Made by a program: the position numbers and the translations under genes
Notes under the pieces: generated by a model
Seen by the model: the letters and a program-made list of their open reading frames with translations, nothing else
Databases searched by the model: none
What the model was told of the DNA's origin: nothing
Shown: in pieces, positions 1-7,297 of the stretch
Position numbering within the stretch: the first letter of the stretch is position 1
Layout: every line of letters begins with the position of its first letter
Source: a bacterium
GTDB lineage: Bacteria; UBA9089; CG2-30-40-21
Length of the DNA: 20,179 bases
NCBI GenBank assembly: GCA_018814245.1
Contig: JAHIZN010000059.1
Span: 1 to 20,179 of the forward strand
Direction: 5' to 3'

Positions 1-155
1 AACATATATGATTGCATACATTACAAGGGAATGCATTCTATATAACTTTTTGGAAAATATATTGAGATTATTCCCAACCCCTTGGTAGAGTAAGTGTTAT
101 GACCTATTTAGAATTACTGTCCTTATGTCGGAGTTTCAGATAATGCATTTTTTGC

Positions 156-184
156 TTGACATTCCTCCTTATTTATGTTAAAAT
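156..184 (+). promoter_or_regulatory. sigma70-type promoter for the G5/3D gene
   Basis: TTGACA at 156-161 and TAAAAT at 179-184 are separated by 17 bp. The pair lies just upstream of a strong ribosome binding site (AAGGAGGTGA, about 202-212), so the leader is short. This is a near-consensus housekeeping promoter. The first 155 bases of the window show no other feature I can support. Confidence 0.75.
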
Positions 185-215
185 AACTAACTACTGGGAG
201 AAAAGGAGGTGATTT

Positions 216-1016
216 TTGCAGTTACGAATAATTATAGGTGGTTGTTTGCTGGTTAGCTCTTGTTTTGTGCTTATGAATTTTACCCAGCCAGCAAAGATTT
301 CTGTTCAGGCAGATGGAAAATTTATTGAACTAAAAACAGATCAACAGACAGTAGGTGAAGCCCTCAAAGAATGTCATGTCGAAATTGGACCAAACGATAT
401 TGTTAAACCCGACACAACAGCAAATATCCATGATGGATTGGATATTAGAATCTATCGTGTCCAGAAAAAAACTAAAGAACAAAGTTATTCTATCCCTTAT
501 CCCATATTAATTCAATATAATAATTCTATGCCTAAGGGAAAAGAAGTGCTAACGCAAGCAGGAAAAGAGGGAGTAAGAAGTCTGCAAACAGATATGCTTT
601 TCATAGACGATGTCATGATTGGCTTGAAGGAGACAAAAAAAACAGTAGAAAAACCAAGTCCAAAGATTATATCTGTTGGAACAAAAAAGGTGATTCAGCC
701 CATATCTATGACAGCTAAAGTTAAAAATATCATTCATATGGGTGCCACTGCTTATTCACGCCATGTCCAATCTTGTGGTAAATGGGCAAAATGGGGACGA
801 ACCCGTAGCGGATTAAAGGCAAAGTATGGGGTAGTAGCTGTAGACCCTACGGTTGTTCCTCTTGGTACAAAGCTATATGTTGAGGGATATGGTCATGCTA
901 TTGCTGCAGATACTGGCAGTGCCATAAAAGGGAAAAGGATTGATCTTTGTTTTGATACGCATCAGGAAGCTGTTCGTTATGGATGTAAACAGATAAAGGT
1001 GTATGTATTGGAATAA
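216..1016 (+). CDS. secreted DUF348-G5-3D domain protein
   Basis: This is probably an exported cell-wall-associated protein of the YabE / 3D-domain type. An N-terminal hydrophobic stretch (residues 4-21) looks like a signal peptide or anchor. Residues about 28-82 resemble the DUF348 ubiquitin-like repeat, and about 83-157 a G5 domain ending in ISVGTKK. Residues about 175-266 are a 3D domain, with its three aspartates at D210 (VAVDP), D232 (AADTG) and D243 (RIDLCFD). In known families the 3D domain has the MltA-like double-psi barrel fold and is linked to peptidoglycan cleavage or binding. The start is a TTG codon, chosen because AAGGAGGTGA lies a few bases upstream and no ATG fits. A slipin gene follows after 52 bp in the same direction. 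The architecture is best known from Firmicutes; here it sits among diderm genes. Function is inferred from domains only. Confidence 0.85.
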   Translation: MQLRIIIGGCLLVSSCFVLMNFTQPAKISVQADGKFIELKTDQQTVGEALKECHVEIGPNDIVKPDTTANIHDGLDIRIYRVQKKTKEQSYSIPYPILIQYNNSMPKGKEVLTQAGKEGVRSLQTDMLFIDDVMIGLKETKKTVEKPSPKIISVGTKKVIQPISMTAKVKNIIHMGATAYSRHVQSCGKWAKWGRTRSGLKAKYGVVAVDPTVVPLGTKLYVEGYGHAIAADTGSAIKGKRIDLCFDTHQEAVRYGCKQIKVYVLE

Positions 1017-1044
1017 GTAGAGACGCGATTAATCGCGTTTCTAC
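1017..1044. repeat. 28-bp palindromic hairpin after the 3D gene
   Basis: Immediately after the stop codon, GTAGAGACGCGATT is followed by AATCGCGTTTCTAC. These form a 14-bp stem with a single G-T wobble and almost no loop. The following bases (ATTTTATTA) are not a clean T-run, so this is a weak terminator candidate. It could equally be a dispersed palindromic unit. The slipin ribosome binding site begins 10 bases later. Confidence 0.6.
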
Positions 1045-1068
1045 ATTTTATTACTGGAGGTTATTTTT

Positions 1069-1830
1069 ATGGATATGTCTATTTTGGTTATTTTAGGTGG
1101 TTTGATCTGGCTTATTGTTAGCGGGGTTAAGATACTTCAGGAATATGAACGGGGTGTTGTGTTCAGGCTCGGGCGTTTGATTGAGCATGAAAGGGGACCC
1201 GGGATTATTTACATTATCCCATTCTTTGAAAAATGGGTAAAGGTAGATCTGCGGACCATGACCATGGAGATTCCACCGCAAGAGGTAATTACACAAGATA
1301 ATGTTACTGTCAGGGTAACCGCTGTAGGTTATTTTCGGGTAATTCGTCCGACAGATGCTATTACCAAGATTACTAATTATACCTATGCAACATCACAGAT
1401 TGCTCAAACAACTCTAAGGAGCGTGCTTGGACAGTCAGACCTTGATACGCTATTGTCTCAAAGGGAAAAAATAAATCAAACACTTCAACACATCATTGAT
1501 TCTCAGACAGACCCATGGGGGATCAAGGTAAGTGTTATTGAGGTTAAGGATGTAGAACTGCCGGAGAACATGAAGAGAGCCATGGCAAAACAAGCAGAGG
1601 CAGAAAGGGAAAGAAGGGCAAAGATCATTCACGCTGAAGGTGAATACCAGGCTTCAGAAAAGCTTGCACAGGCATCAGAGGAATTGTCGAAAAGTCCTAT
1701 GTCGTTACAGCTTAGATACTTGCAAACATTGTCCGAGATATCTACGGAAAAGAATTCAACGATAATCTTCCCGTTACCAATAGATTTGATGGAAGCATTC
1801 AGGGGAATGATGAATAGGATAGCAAAGTAA
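1069..1830 (+). CDS. slipin / stomatin-like SPFH-domain membrane protein
   Basis: Membrane scaffold protein of the SPFH (band 7) superfamily, slipin subgroup. One N-terminal membrane segment (residues about 5-23) is followed by the hallmark EYERGVVFRLGR (about 26-37). The SPFH core contains GPGIIYIIPFFEKWVKVDLR, and the region around LPENMKRAMAKQAEAERERRA (about 164-184) begins a charged alpha-helical stretch that in the family drives oligomerisation. The length (253 aa) is normal. The start ATG has GGAGG at 1056-1060. Slipins are often paired with an NfeD membrane protease; none is present here, and the neighbour is the 3D-domain gene. Likely role: organising membrane microdomains or regulating membrane protein quality. 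The substrate is unknown. Confidence 0.93.
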   Translation: MDMSILVILGGLIWLIVSGVKILQEYERGVVFRLGRLIEHERGPGIIYIIPFFEKWVKVDLRTMTMEIPPQEVITQDNVTVRVTAVGYFRVIRPTDAITKITNYTYATSQIAQTTLRSVLGQSDLDTLLSQREKINQTLQHIIDSQTDPWGIKVSVIEVKDVELPENMKRAMAKQAEAERERRAKIIHAEGEYQASEKLAQASEELSKSPMSLQLRYLQTLSEISTEKNSTIIFPLPIDLMEAFRGMMNRIAK

Positions 1831-1852
1831 CCTTCCCCTCTGGCAGGGATGT

Positions 1853-1882
1853 ACGCAGGACAAGGATGAATTGTTCCTGCGT
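1853..1882. other. stem-loop between the slipin and PorV-like genes
   Basis: ACGCAGGACAA and TTGTTCCTGCGT can pair around a 7-base loop, with one bulged base. No T-run follows directly; a T-rich run appears only at about 1915-1921. It could be a processing or attenuation hairpin. The rest of the 1831-1980 gap shows nothing I recognise. Confidence 0.4.
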
Positions 1883-1980
1883 AAGGGGTTTGCCACAGAC
1901 CATACAGCCTTGCGTCTTTTTTAATATCCCTTGCTGGCGCGGATATAGGGGGTGGATGCCTCCCATACTGGAGCATGATG

Positions 1981-3168
1981 ATGGTGCATTTTTTCTTCCT
2001 ATTAATGATAAGCATAATGCTTCTTTCTTCTTCAGCTACAGCCGCAGGGTTGGCATTCCTTAAGGTTGATGTTGGTGCCAGAGCAGCTGGTATGGGTGGT
2101 GCATTTGTTGCTGCAGCAGATGATATCTCAAGCATCTGGTGCAATCCTGCTGGTCTTTCCATGATAAAGACTGAGGAAATTACTATTCATCATCAGGATT
2201 GGCTGCAAGATACTCGTTATGAATGCCTCGGTTATGCCTATCCAACACAGAATCTTACCCTCGGAATAAGCCTCAATCATCTCTCCTCAAACCATATCCC
2301 TGAGATATTAAGGGATGTAGCTGACAATCCATGTCCGACTGGCAGGCTGTTTGGTGTCTCAGATATGTCAGGAATGTTTGTTGTCAGCAAACAGGTAAAC
2401 AAAGACACCTCTATTGGCATCGGATTAAAATATCTTCAGGAACAACTTGATAATAATACCGCAAATGCTGGGGCACTTGACCTTGGCTGCCTCTATACAT
2501 CAGACAATTCTTTTTGCCTTGCCTTAAGCATACAAAATATTGGTTCCAAAATGCAAATGAATAAGAATAAGTTTGCCTTGCCTATGATGTATCGCACTGG
2601 TGTAGCATGGAAAACTGAATCTTCTGTGGTAGGGATTGAAATAAATAAAGCCAGTGACAGAGAATTGAGGGGTTGTGCCGGGGTTGAGTTAAAAATAAAT
2701 GACCCAATAACCGTAAGGTGTGGTTATCAATTTCTGACAGATAATGCTCATGGCAGCTTTAAGGGTATGCCTGACAGGGTATCCCTTGGCTTTGGCGTGA
2801 AAATCGGACAAACAACCATTGATTATGCCTTTGCACCATATGGGGTTCTGGAGGATACACATCGGGTTTCAGTAAGTCATAAGTTTGGAAACATGCGATT
2901 TGCAGCCAAAAAGCATGTTTCTCCACAAAGAGAAGGGTTTGTCGAAGAGGATAAGGGGATTAAGCCTAAGAATGCTTCCAATGATATGCTTATCGTTACC
3001 ACAGATAATATCCCGCTCCGTGAGGGACCAGGCACAACCTATTCTATTATCACCAAGGTAAAGATTGGAACAAGGTTGATGGTCGTTGACCGGCAGAAAA
3101 AATGGTTTTATAAGGTTGCCTTGCCTGATGGAAGATGTGGCTGGATATGTAGTATTTTTGTGGAATGA
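1981..3168 (+). CDS. PorV/PorQ-like outer-membrane beta-barrel with C-terminal SH3 domain
   Basis: A signal peptide (HFFFLLMISIMLLSSSATAA) precedes LAFLKVDVGARAAGMGGAFV and the AADDISSIWCNPAGL segment. That is the signature of the UPF0164/PorV/PorQ branch of the FadL-like barrels. The middle (to about residue 305) has alternating hydrophobic strands typical of outer-membrane barrels. A linker leads to a C-terminal bacterial SH3 domain (about residues 335-395: TTDNIPLREGPGTTYS, then WFYKVALPDGRCGWI). SH3b domains usually bind peptidoglycan or peptides, so the tail may tether the barrel to the wall. Three in-frame ATGs occur at 1975, 1978 and 1981. I chose 1981 because GGAG at 1970-1973 is then 7 bases away. 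The UbiD-family gene begins 12 bp downstream, suggesting cotranscription. Confidence 0.82.
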   Translation: MVHFFFLLMISIMLLSSSATAAGLAFLKVDVGARAAGMGGAFVAAADDISSIWCNPAGLSMIKTEEITIHHQDWLQDTRYECLGYAYPTQNLTLGISLNHLSSNHIPEILRDVADNPCPTGRLFGVSDMSGMFVVSKQVNKDTSIGIGLKYLQEQLDNNTANAGALDLGCLYTSDNSFCLALSIQNIGSKMQMNKNKFALPMMYRTGVAWKTESSVVGIEINKASDRELRGCAGVELKINDPITVRCGYQFLTDNAHGSFKGMPDRVSLGFGVKIGQTTIDYAFAPYGVLEDTHRVSVSHKFGNMRFAAKKHVSPQREGFVEEDKGIKPKNASNDMLIVTTDNIPLREGPGTTYSIITKVKIGTRLMVVDRQKKWFYKVALPDGRCGWICSIFVE

Positions 3169-3180
3169 TGCGGAGTTACA

Positions 3181-4629
3181 ATGGCATACAAAAACTTGCA
3201 TGAATTTATAAATTTATTAGAAGAAAAAGGCCTTTTATCCAGGATAAAACATGAAGTAAGCTGTGAGCTGGAGATTACAGAGATTGCAGACCGCATGGTA
3301 AAAAGGGATGGACAGGCATTGTTATTTGAAAATGTTAAGGGATACAGCTTCCCAGTAATTGTAAATGCCTTTGCATCTTATGAAAGGATGCAATTGGCAC
3401 TTGAGGTAAGGGATATTAATGATATTGCTAAGAGGATTACAGACCTCTTAACCATGGAGCCGCCGGATACTATCTGGCAAAAGATATTGATGCTGCCCAA
3501 GCTTCATGAGCTTAGCCAGTTTATCCCCAAACATGTAAAAAATGGACCGTGCAAGGATGTGATTATCAAGGGTGATGCCGTAGATGTCTTAAAATTTCCC
3601 ATACTTAAGTGCTGGCCCCTTGATGCCGGGCAGTTTATTACCCTGCCCATGGTTTTTACCAAAGATATTCAGACCCAAAGGATGAATACAGGAATGTATC
3701 GGATGCAGGTATATGACGGAAAAACCTGCGGAATGCACTGGCATATGCACAAGGATGGGGCAAGGCAGTACAAAAGATACGAAGAGGCAAATCAGCGGAT
3801 GGAGGTGGCTGTTGCCATTGGTGCTGATCCGGCCAGTATGTATGCGGCTACCTGTCCGTTGCCTGAAAGCATAGATGAGATGCTCTTTGCAGGATTTCTG
3901 CGAAAGGAGCCGGTAGAGCTAATCAGGTGTGAAACCGTTGATATCGATGTGCCTGCTCATGCAGAAATAATATTAGAAGGATATGTTGATCCCTATGAAC
4001 GCAGGATTGAGGGACCCTTTGGCGACCATACTGGATTTTATTCGCCTGAGGATGAGTATCCGGTCTTCCACATTACCTGCATTACCCATAGAAAGGATGC
4101 TATATATGCTGCTACCATTGTTGGCAAACCACCCATGGAAGACTGCTTCTTTGGCAAGGCAACAGAAAGGATTTTTCTTCCGCTATTAAAACTTCAGTTA
4201 CCAGAAATTGTAGACATGAACCTTCCTCTTGAGGGTATATTCCATAATTGCGTGATTGTCTCCATCAAAAAAGAGTATGTGGGACAGGCAAAAAGGGTTA
4301 TGAATGCTATCTGGGGCATGGGACAAATGATGTTTACCAGGGTTATAATTGTAGTTGATGATAATGTTGATGTCCATAACCTGTCTGAGGTTACATGGAA
4401 GGTATTAAACTATATTGAGCCGCGACGGGATATTACCTTTGTTGATGGTCCGCTGGATGTTCTGAACCATGCCAGCAATATTGCCGAGTATGGCTCAAAG
4501 ATGGGCATAGATGCCACCACAAAGGGGGCAGCAGAGGGTATGATTCGTCCCTGGCCAACCCTGATTACCATGGATGAAAAAATAAAAAAATTAGTGGATG
4601 AACAATGGGGAGCTTATGGGCTTGAATGA
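3181..4629 (+). CDS. ubiD: UbiD-family (prenylated-FMN) decarboxylase
   Basis: Non-oxidative decarboxylase of aromatic or polyprenylated aromatic acids. The 482-aa length fits UbiD. Hallmarks are NTGMYRMQVYDG (169-180), WHMHKDGARQY (187-197), LPESIDEMLFAGFL (227-240) and EGPFGDHTGFY (277-287). By remembered comparison with Fdc1/UbiD, N169, H190 and E233 are candidate metal/cofactor ligands, and R174 with E273/E277 the acid-base set; these assignments need an alignment. GGAG at 3172-3175 supports the ATG. A UbiA prenyltransferase lies 1.4 kb downstream on the same strand. The two together suggest menaquinone or ubiquinone synthesis, for example the MqnL and MqnP steps of the futalosine route. 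No UbiX/MqnM flavin prenyltransferase, needed to make the cofactor, is in the window. Confidence 0.93.
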   Translation: MAYKNLHEFINLLEEKGLLSRIKHEVSCELEITEIADRMVKRDGQALLFENVKGYSFPVIVNAFASYERMQLALEVRDINDIAKRITDLLTMEPPDTIWQKILMLPKLHELSQFIPKHVKNGPCKDVIIKGDAVDVLKFPILKCWPLDAGQFITLPMVFTKDIQTQRMNTGMYRMQVYDGKTCGMHWHMHKDGARQYKRYEEANQRMEVAVAIGADPASMYAATCPLPESIDEMLFAGFLRKEPVELIRCETVDIDVPAHAEIILEGYVDPYERRIEGPFGDHTGFYSPEDEYPVFHITCITHRKDAIYAATIVGKPPMEDCFFGKATERIFLPLLKLQLPEIVDMNLPLEGIFHNCVIVSIKKEYVGQAKRVMNAIWGMGQMMFTRVIIVVDDNVDVHNLSEVTWKVLNYIEPRRDITFVDGPLDVLNHASNIAEYGSKMGIDATTKGAAEGMIRPWPTLITMDEKIKKLVDEQWGAYGLE

Positions 4630-4728
4630 GATTAGCACAACACCCCGTATGCTTCTCGTGCCGAATTCCTGTTCCGTAACAGCCTGTTGAGTGATAGCTA
4701 TTTTACACTACAACGAAGGAGTATACTC

Positions 4729-5607
4729 ATGCAATTCTTAGATGTCAAAACAGATTTTGCCTTCAAAAAGGTTTTTGGCTCCAATGAAAGCAAGGATATA
4801 TTAATAAGCTTTCTGAATTCAATTATTGATTTTGAAGCAGGGAAAAAGATAGTCGATTTAACCATAGTTGACCCATATCAGATTCCATTGATAAAGGGTA
4901 TGAAGGATTCTTATGTAGATGTTAAAGCAAGGCTATCAAACAACAAAAATGTTATCATTGAGATGCAGATCTTAAATGTAGCAGGGTTTGAGAAAAGGAT
5001 TTTGTATAATGCTGCTAAGGCATATTCATCTCAACTCAAGAAAACAGAACCATTTAGTACCCTTGAGCCTATTATTGCTTTAACCATTACAGACTTTATA
5101 ATGTTTAATGGAACAGATAAGCTTATTACCTGTTTCAATCTAATGGAAAAAGAGAAATTGATAAAATATAGCGATGAAATAGAACTCATCTTTATTGAGC
5201 TTCCAAAATTCAACAAAAAAGAAGAGGAAATAGAGACAATCACAGACAAATGGATATACTTTATAAAGAATGCAGGAAAACTTGAGTACATACCAAAAAA
5301 TTTAGAAAAAGAGGTTGAAATAGAGAAGGCTTTTGATATAGCCAATACAGCAGGTATGAGCGAAGAAGAGCTTGAGACACAACACAAGAGACATGATTTT
5401 ATCTGGATGCAAAAGGGTTCACTGGAGCTTGCCTTAAAAGAAGGCATAGAACAAGGCATAGAACAAGGAATAGAACAAGGAATAGAGCAAGGCAAAATAA
5501 AAGGCAAAATAGAGATAGCGAAAGTTCTTTTAAGTTTGGGAGATGATGTTGAAAGGATATCCAAAGCTACTGGTTTAACCATAGATGAGATTGAAAAGAT
5601 TAGATGA
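4729..5607 (+). CDS. Rpn-family PD-(D/E)XK nuclease / putative transposase
   Basis: The start MQFLDVKTDFAFKKVFGS is typical of the PDDEXK_2 (Rpn/YhgA-like) family, which comprises recombination-promoting nucleases. The nuclease core shows D64 in SYVDVKARL and E78-x-Q80 in IIEMQI. The protein has 292 aa from ATG 4729, which GAAGGAG (4715-4721) supports better than an upstream TTG. Near the C-terminus, GIEQ is repeated four times (DNA unit GGCATAGAACAA, 5443-5490), then degenerates into KIKGKIE, forming a charged helical hinge. Such in-frame repeats are common in this family and change copy number readily. The gene sits between the UbiD and UbiA genes next to a small inverted-repeat element, consistent with acquisition. 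Members hydrolyse DNA and promote RecA-independent transfer; the role here is unproven. Confidence 0.88.
   Translation: MQFLDVKTDFAFKKVFGSNESKDILISFLNSIIDFEAGKKIVDLTIVDPYQIPLIKGMKDSYVDVKARLSNNKNVIIEMQILNVAGFEKRILYNAAKAYSSQLKKTEPFSTLEPIIALTITDFIMFNGTDKLITCFNLMEKEKLIKYSDEIELIFIELPKFNKKEEEIETITDKWIYFIKNAGKLEYIPKNLEKEVEIEKAFDIANTAGMSEEELETQHKRHDFIWMQKGSLELALKEGIEQGIEQGIEQGIEQGKIKGKIEIAKVLLSLGDDVERISKATGLTIDEIEKIR
5443..5514 (+). repeat. 12-bp in-frame tandem repeat in the Rpn gene
   Basis: GGCATAGAACAA occurs twice exactly (5443-5466) and twice with substitutions (5467-5490). Two diverged units follow (GGCAAAATAAAA, GGCAAAATAGAG). The unit encodes G-I-E-Q. Being a multiple of three, copy-number change would not shift the frame. 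Confidence 0.85.
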
Positions 5608-5617
5608 AAGAGATTTT

Positions 5618-5722
5618 GGCAATTGCTCAATAATATGTGGATTTTGCAAGTCACGAAAATTGGAGCAGTTACCTTGATTTTGATGTAGAAAAGGCTTTAG
5701 CCTTGTTTATTGAGCAATTACC
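5618..5722. mobile_element. R5 element: 105-bp MITE-like segment
   Basis: GGCAATTGCTCAATAA (5618-5633) and TTATTGAGCAATTACC (5707-5722) are inverted copies with one mismatch over 16 bp, enclosing about 73 bp without coding capacity. The left end plus about 30 further bases recurs at 20093, so this is a repeat family. It begins 10 bp after the Rpn stop codon and ends at the start of the Ig-like gene fragment. I can see no obvious target-site duplication. Confidence 0.7.
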
Positions 5723-5969
5723 TTATTTGCAACGACAACCATAACCAATGTCAATGGCACAACCTCTACGATTTTAACCCTCGGCACAAAGATCGGGACA
5801 TACACTGTCATGGCTAAAGTAAATGAATTAACGGCAACATTTACAGCAATGGCAATACCATGGACAGATAGCACACTCTTTGAGATTACGGGCAACGGAC
5901 AGATAAGCACAGCAGCTACTCTTACCCCCATTTGTGACAAAGATAACCGATGCCTACGGTAATCCATGA
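5714..5969 (+). pseudogene. frameshifted fragment of a bacterial Ig-like (Big_1-type) domain
   Basis: From 5714 one frame reads TTTITNVNGTTSTILTLG and then KIGTYTVMAKVNELTATF. That is the usual beta-strand pattern at the end of an invasin-type Ig-like repeat. At the C-run 5925-5929 the homology moves one frame: from 5931 it reads FVTKITDAYGNP, the typical opening of the next Ig-like repeat, then stops at 5967-5969. There is no start codon or ribosome binding site. The piece is a relic of a large repetitive surface protein, cut off on the left by the R5 element. The remaining bases to 6038 contain only the ribosome binding site of the next gene. Confidence 0.7.
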
Positions 5970-6038
5970 CCCTGCGGGAAATAACAAGGCTGGGAAATTG
6001 GGTGTAATACGGTAGATTAGGGCAAGGAGGCTTTAATA

Positions 6039-6923
6039 ATGGATTTTTTCCACTTTGTGCCTAAATTGTTGCCAAACAGGCTAATGACCCTTGTAGAATT
6101 AGTAAAGTTTGAGCATACCATCTTTGCCCTTCCCTTTGCCTATCTCGGGGCTATTTTAGCCTGTGAAGGGATTCCTTCGCTTTATTATTGGGTCTGGATT
6201 ACCTTGGCCATGATTGGTGCCAGAACAGCGGGCATGGCACTGAACAGGTTGATTGACCGCTGCATAGATGCAAAGAATCCAAGGACACAAAACCGGGCAC
6301 TACCACGGGGGCTGATCCCTTTAGGGCAGGTGTGGTTATTAATACTTGGCTCATTTATTCTGCTGCTATTTTCAGCCTATAAGCTCAACCCATTATGCCT
6401 TATCCTTTCCCCGCTTGCAGTGGCTCTTCTTGTCTGCTATTCATGGATGAAACGGTTTACATGGCTGTCACACCTCGGGCTTGGTGCTGTTTTAGCCTGT
6501 GCACCAATTGGCGGGTGGCTGGCTATACATGGGAGATTTGATATTATTCCTATGATCCTTGGGCTTGGGGTGTTGCTTTGGGCTGCCGGCTTTGATCTCA
6601 TTTATGCCACGCAGGATGTAGATTTTGACAGACAAAACAGGCTTTATTCAATCCCACAGTCCTTTGGTATAAAAAATGCTTTGCTTATTTCAAGATCTTT
6701 TCATATCCTTACTGTTGTTGCTCTGATAGTGATAGGGAATATGGCTTCTCTGGGGTTATATTATTTGTTTGGGGTAGCAATCACAACTATTTTGCTTATC
6801 TACGAACACAGGCTTGTTTCTCCAACAGACCTTTCTCGTGTTAATCAAGCATTTTTTACCATAAATGGCTGGATAAGCGTGGGATTGCTTGGGTTTACGA
6901 TAGTGGATGTTATTTTGTGGTAA
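6039..6923 (+). CDS. ubiA: UbiA-family polyprenyltransferase
   Basis: Integral membrane enzyme that transfers a polyprenyl chain onto an aromatic acid during quinone synthesis. It has 294 aa with about eight hydrophobic segments. The first aspartate-rich motif is NRLIDRCIDAKNPRT (N69, D73, D77) and the second is YATQDVDFDRQNRLYSIP (D193, D197); these bind the Mg-diphosphate. The early sequence KFEHTIFALPFAYLGA is typical of the 4-hydroxybenzoate or futalosine-route (MqnP-like) subgroup. AAGGAGG at 6024-6030, 8 bases before the ATG, supports the start. It probably works with the UbiD-family enzyme upstream, although the two are now separated by the Rpn gene and debris. The exact acceptor is not decidable from sequence. 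Confidence 0.93.
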   Translation: MDFFHFVPKLLPNRLMTLVELVKFEHTIFALPFAYLGAILACEGIPSLYYWVWITLAMIGARTAGMALNRLIDRCIDAKNPRTQNRALPRGLIPLGQVWLLILGSFILLLFSAYKLNPLCLILSPLAVALLVCYSWMKRFTWLSHLGLGAVLACAPIGGWLAIHGRFDIIPMILGLGVLLWAAGFDLIYATQDVDFDRQNRLYSIPQSFGIKNALLISRSFHILTVVALIVIGNMASLGLYYLFGVAITTILLIYEHRLVSPTDLSRVNQAFFTINGWISVGLLGFTIVDVILW

Positions 6924-6952
6924 CTATTCACTCGTTGTTGGCAGAGAAAGAA

Positions 6953-7061
6953 TCACAAAGGGTGTAAACTTAGGCAAAATAATTGTAGCGAAACAGGAGT
7001 AATTGCAAATAAGAAAAGCCTGACAAGGGACAGAGTCTCTTATGATTCACACCCTTTGTGA
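6953..7061. mobile_element. R4 element, short copy (109 bp between inverted ends)
   Basis: TCACAAAGGGTGTAAA (6953-6968) and TTCACACCCTTTGTGA (7046-7061) are inverted with one mismatch. The interior matches the inverted copy at 14105-14272, for example around AATTGCAAATAAGAAAAGCC against a TTTTTTCATTTGCAATT counterpart. Homology continues outside the right end to about 7127 (GTGGCTTAATGCAACAACCG). No open reading frame of substance is present. Confidence 0.68.
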
Positions 7062-7122
7062 CTCTTCCTCTGTATTTGCGTGCTATTGTTATGCTTCTGT
7101 GGCTTAATGCAACAACCGCACA

Positions 7123-7296
7123 GGTCGTAACAATTTGTAGGAACATCCCTGCCAGAGAGGCTCTCCTCTTGTAGTCGCTTATTGGTGGCAGAGACAGGGG
7201 GAGTCAGCATCTCTGTCACCCACTGCATTCGCAGTGGCAGGCTCTGTCCATACATAATTAACTATGCGACAATTAACAGTTGACACGACAGTAGTA
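7123..7296. mobile_element. R2 element copy, one end missing, fused to R4
   Basis: This stretch matches, in reverse, most of the 18176-18462 element. It includes GTAACAATTTGTAGGAAC at the left, CCTGCCAGAGAGGCTCTCC inside, and the terminal module CATACATAATTAACTATG followed by GTTGACACGACAGTAGTA at the right. The left inverted repeat is absent, replaced by the R4 flank. The right end stops two bases short of the stop codon of the minus-strand TonB receptor (7298-7300). Together with the R4 copy it fills the 6924-7297 gap. Confidence 0.6.
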
Positions 7297-7297
7297 C

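Noticed and set aside
1017..1044. Rho-independent terminator
   Set aside because: The stem is good, but it is not followed by a continuous T-run and the slipin ribosome binding site begins 10 bases later. I list it only as a palindrome.
1629..2162. 177-codon minus-strand open frame
   Set aside because: It overlaps the ends of both the slipin and PorV-like genes on the opposite strand, and its composition has no protein-family look.
5031..5654. 207-codon minus-strand open frame
   Set aside because: It is antisense to the Rpn nuclease gene, and its serine/cysteine-rich, repetitive translation is the shadow of the GIEQ repeats.
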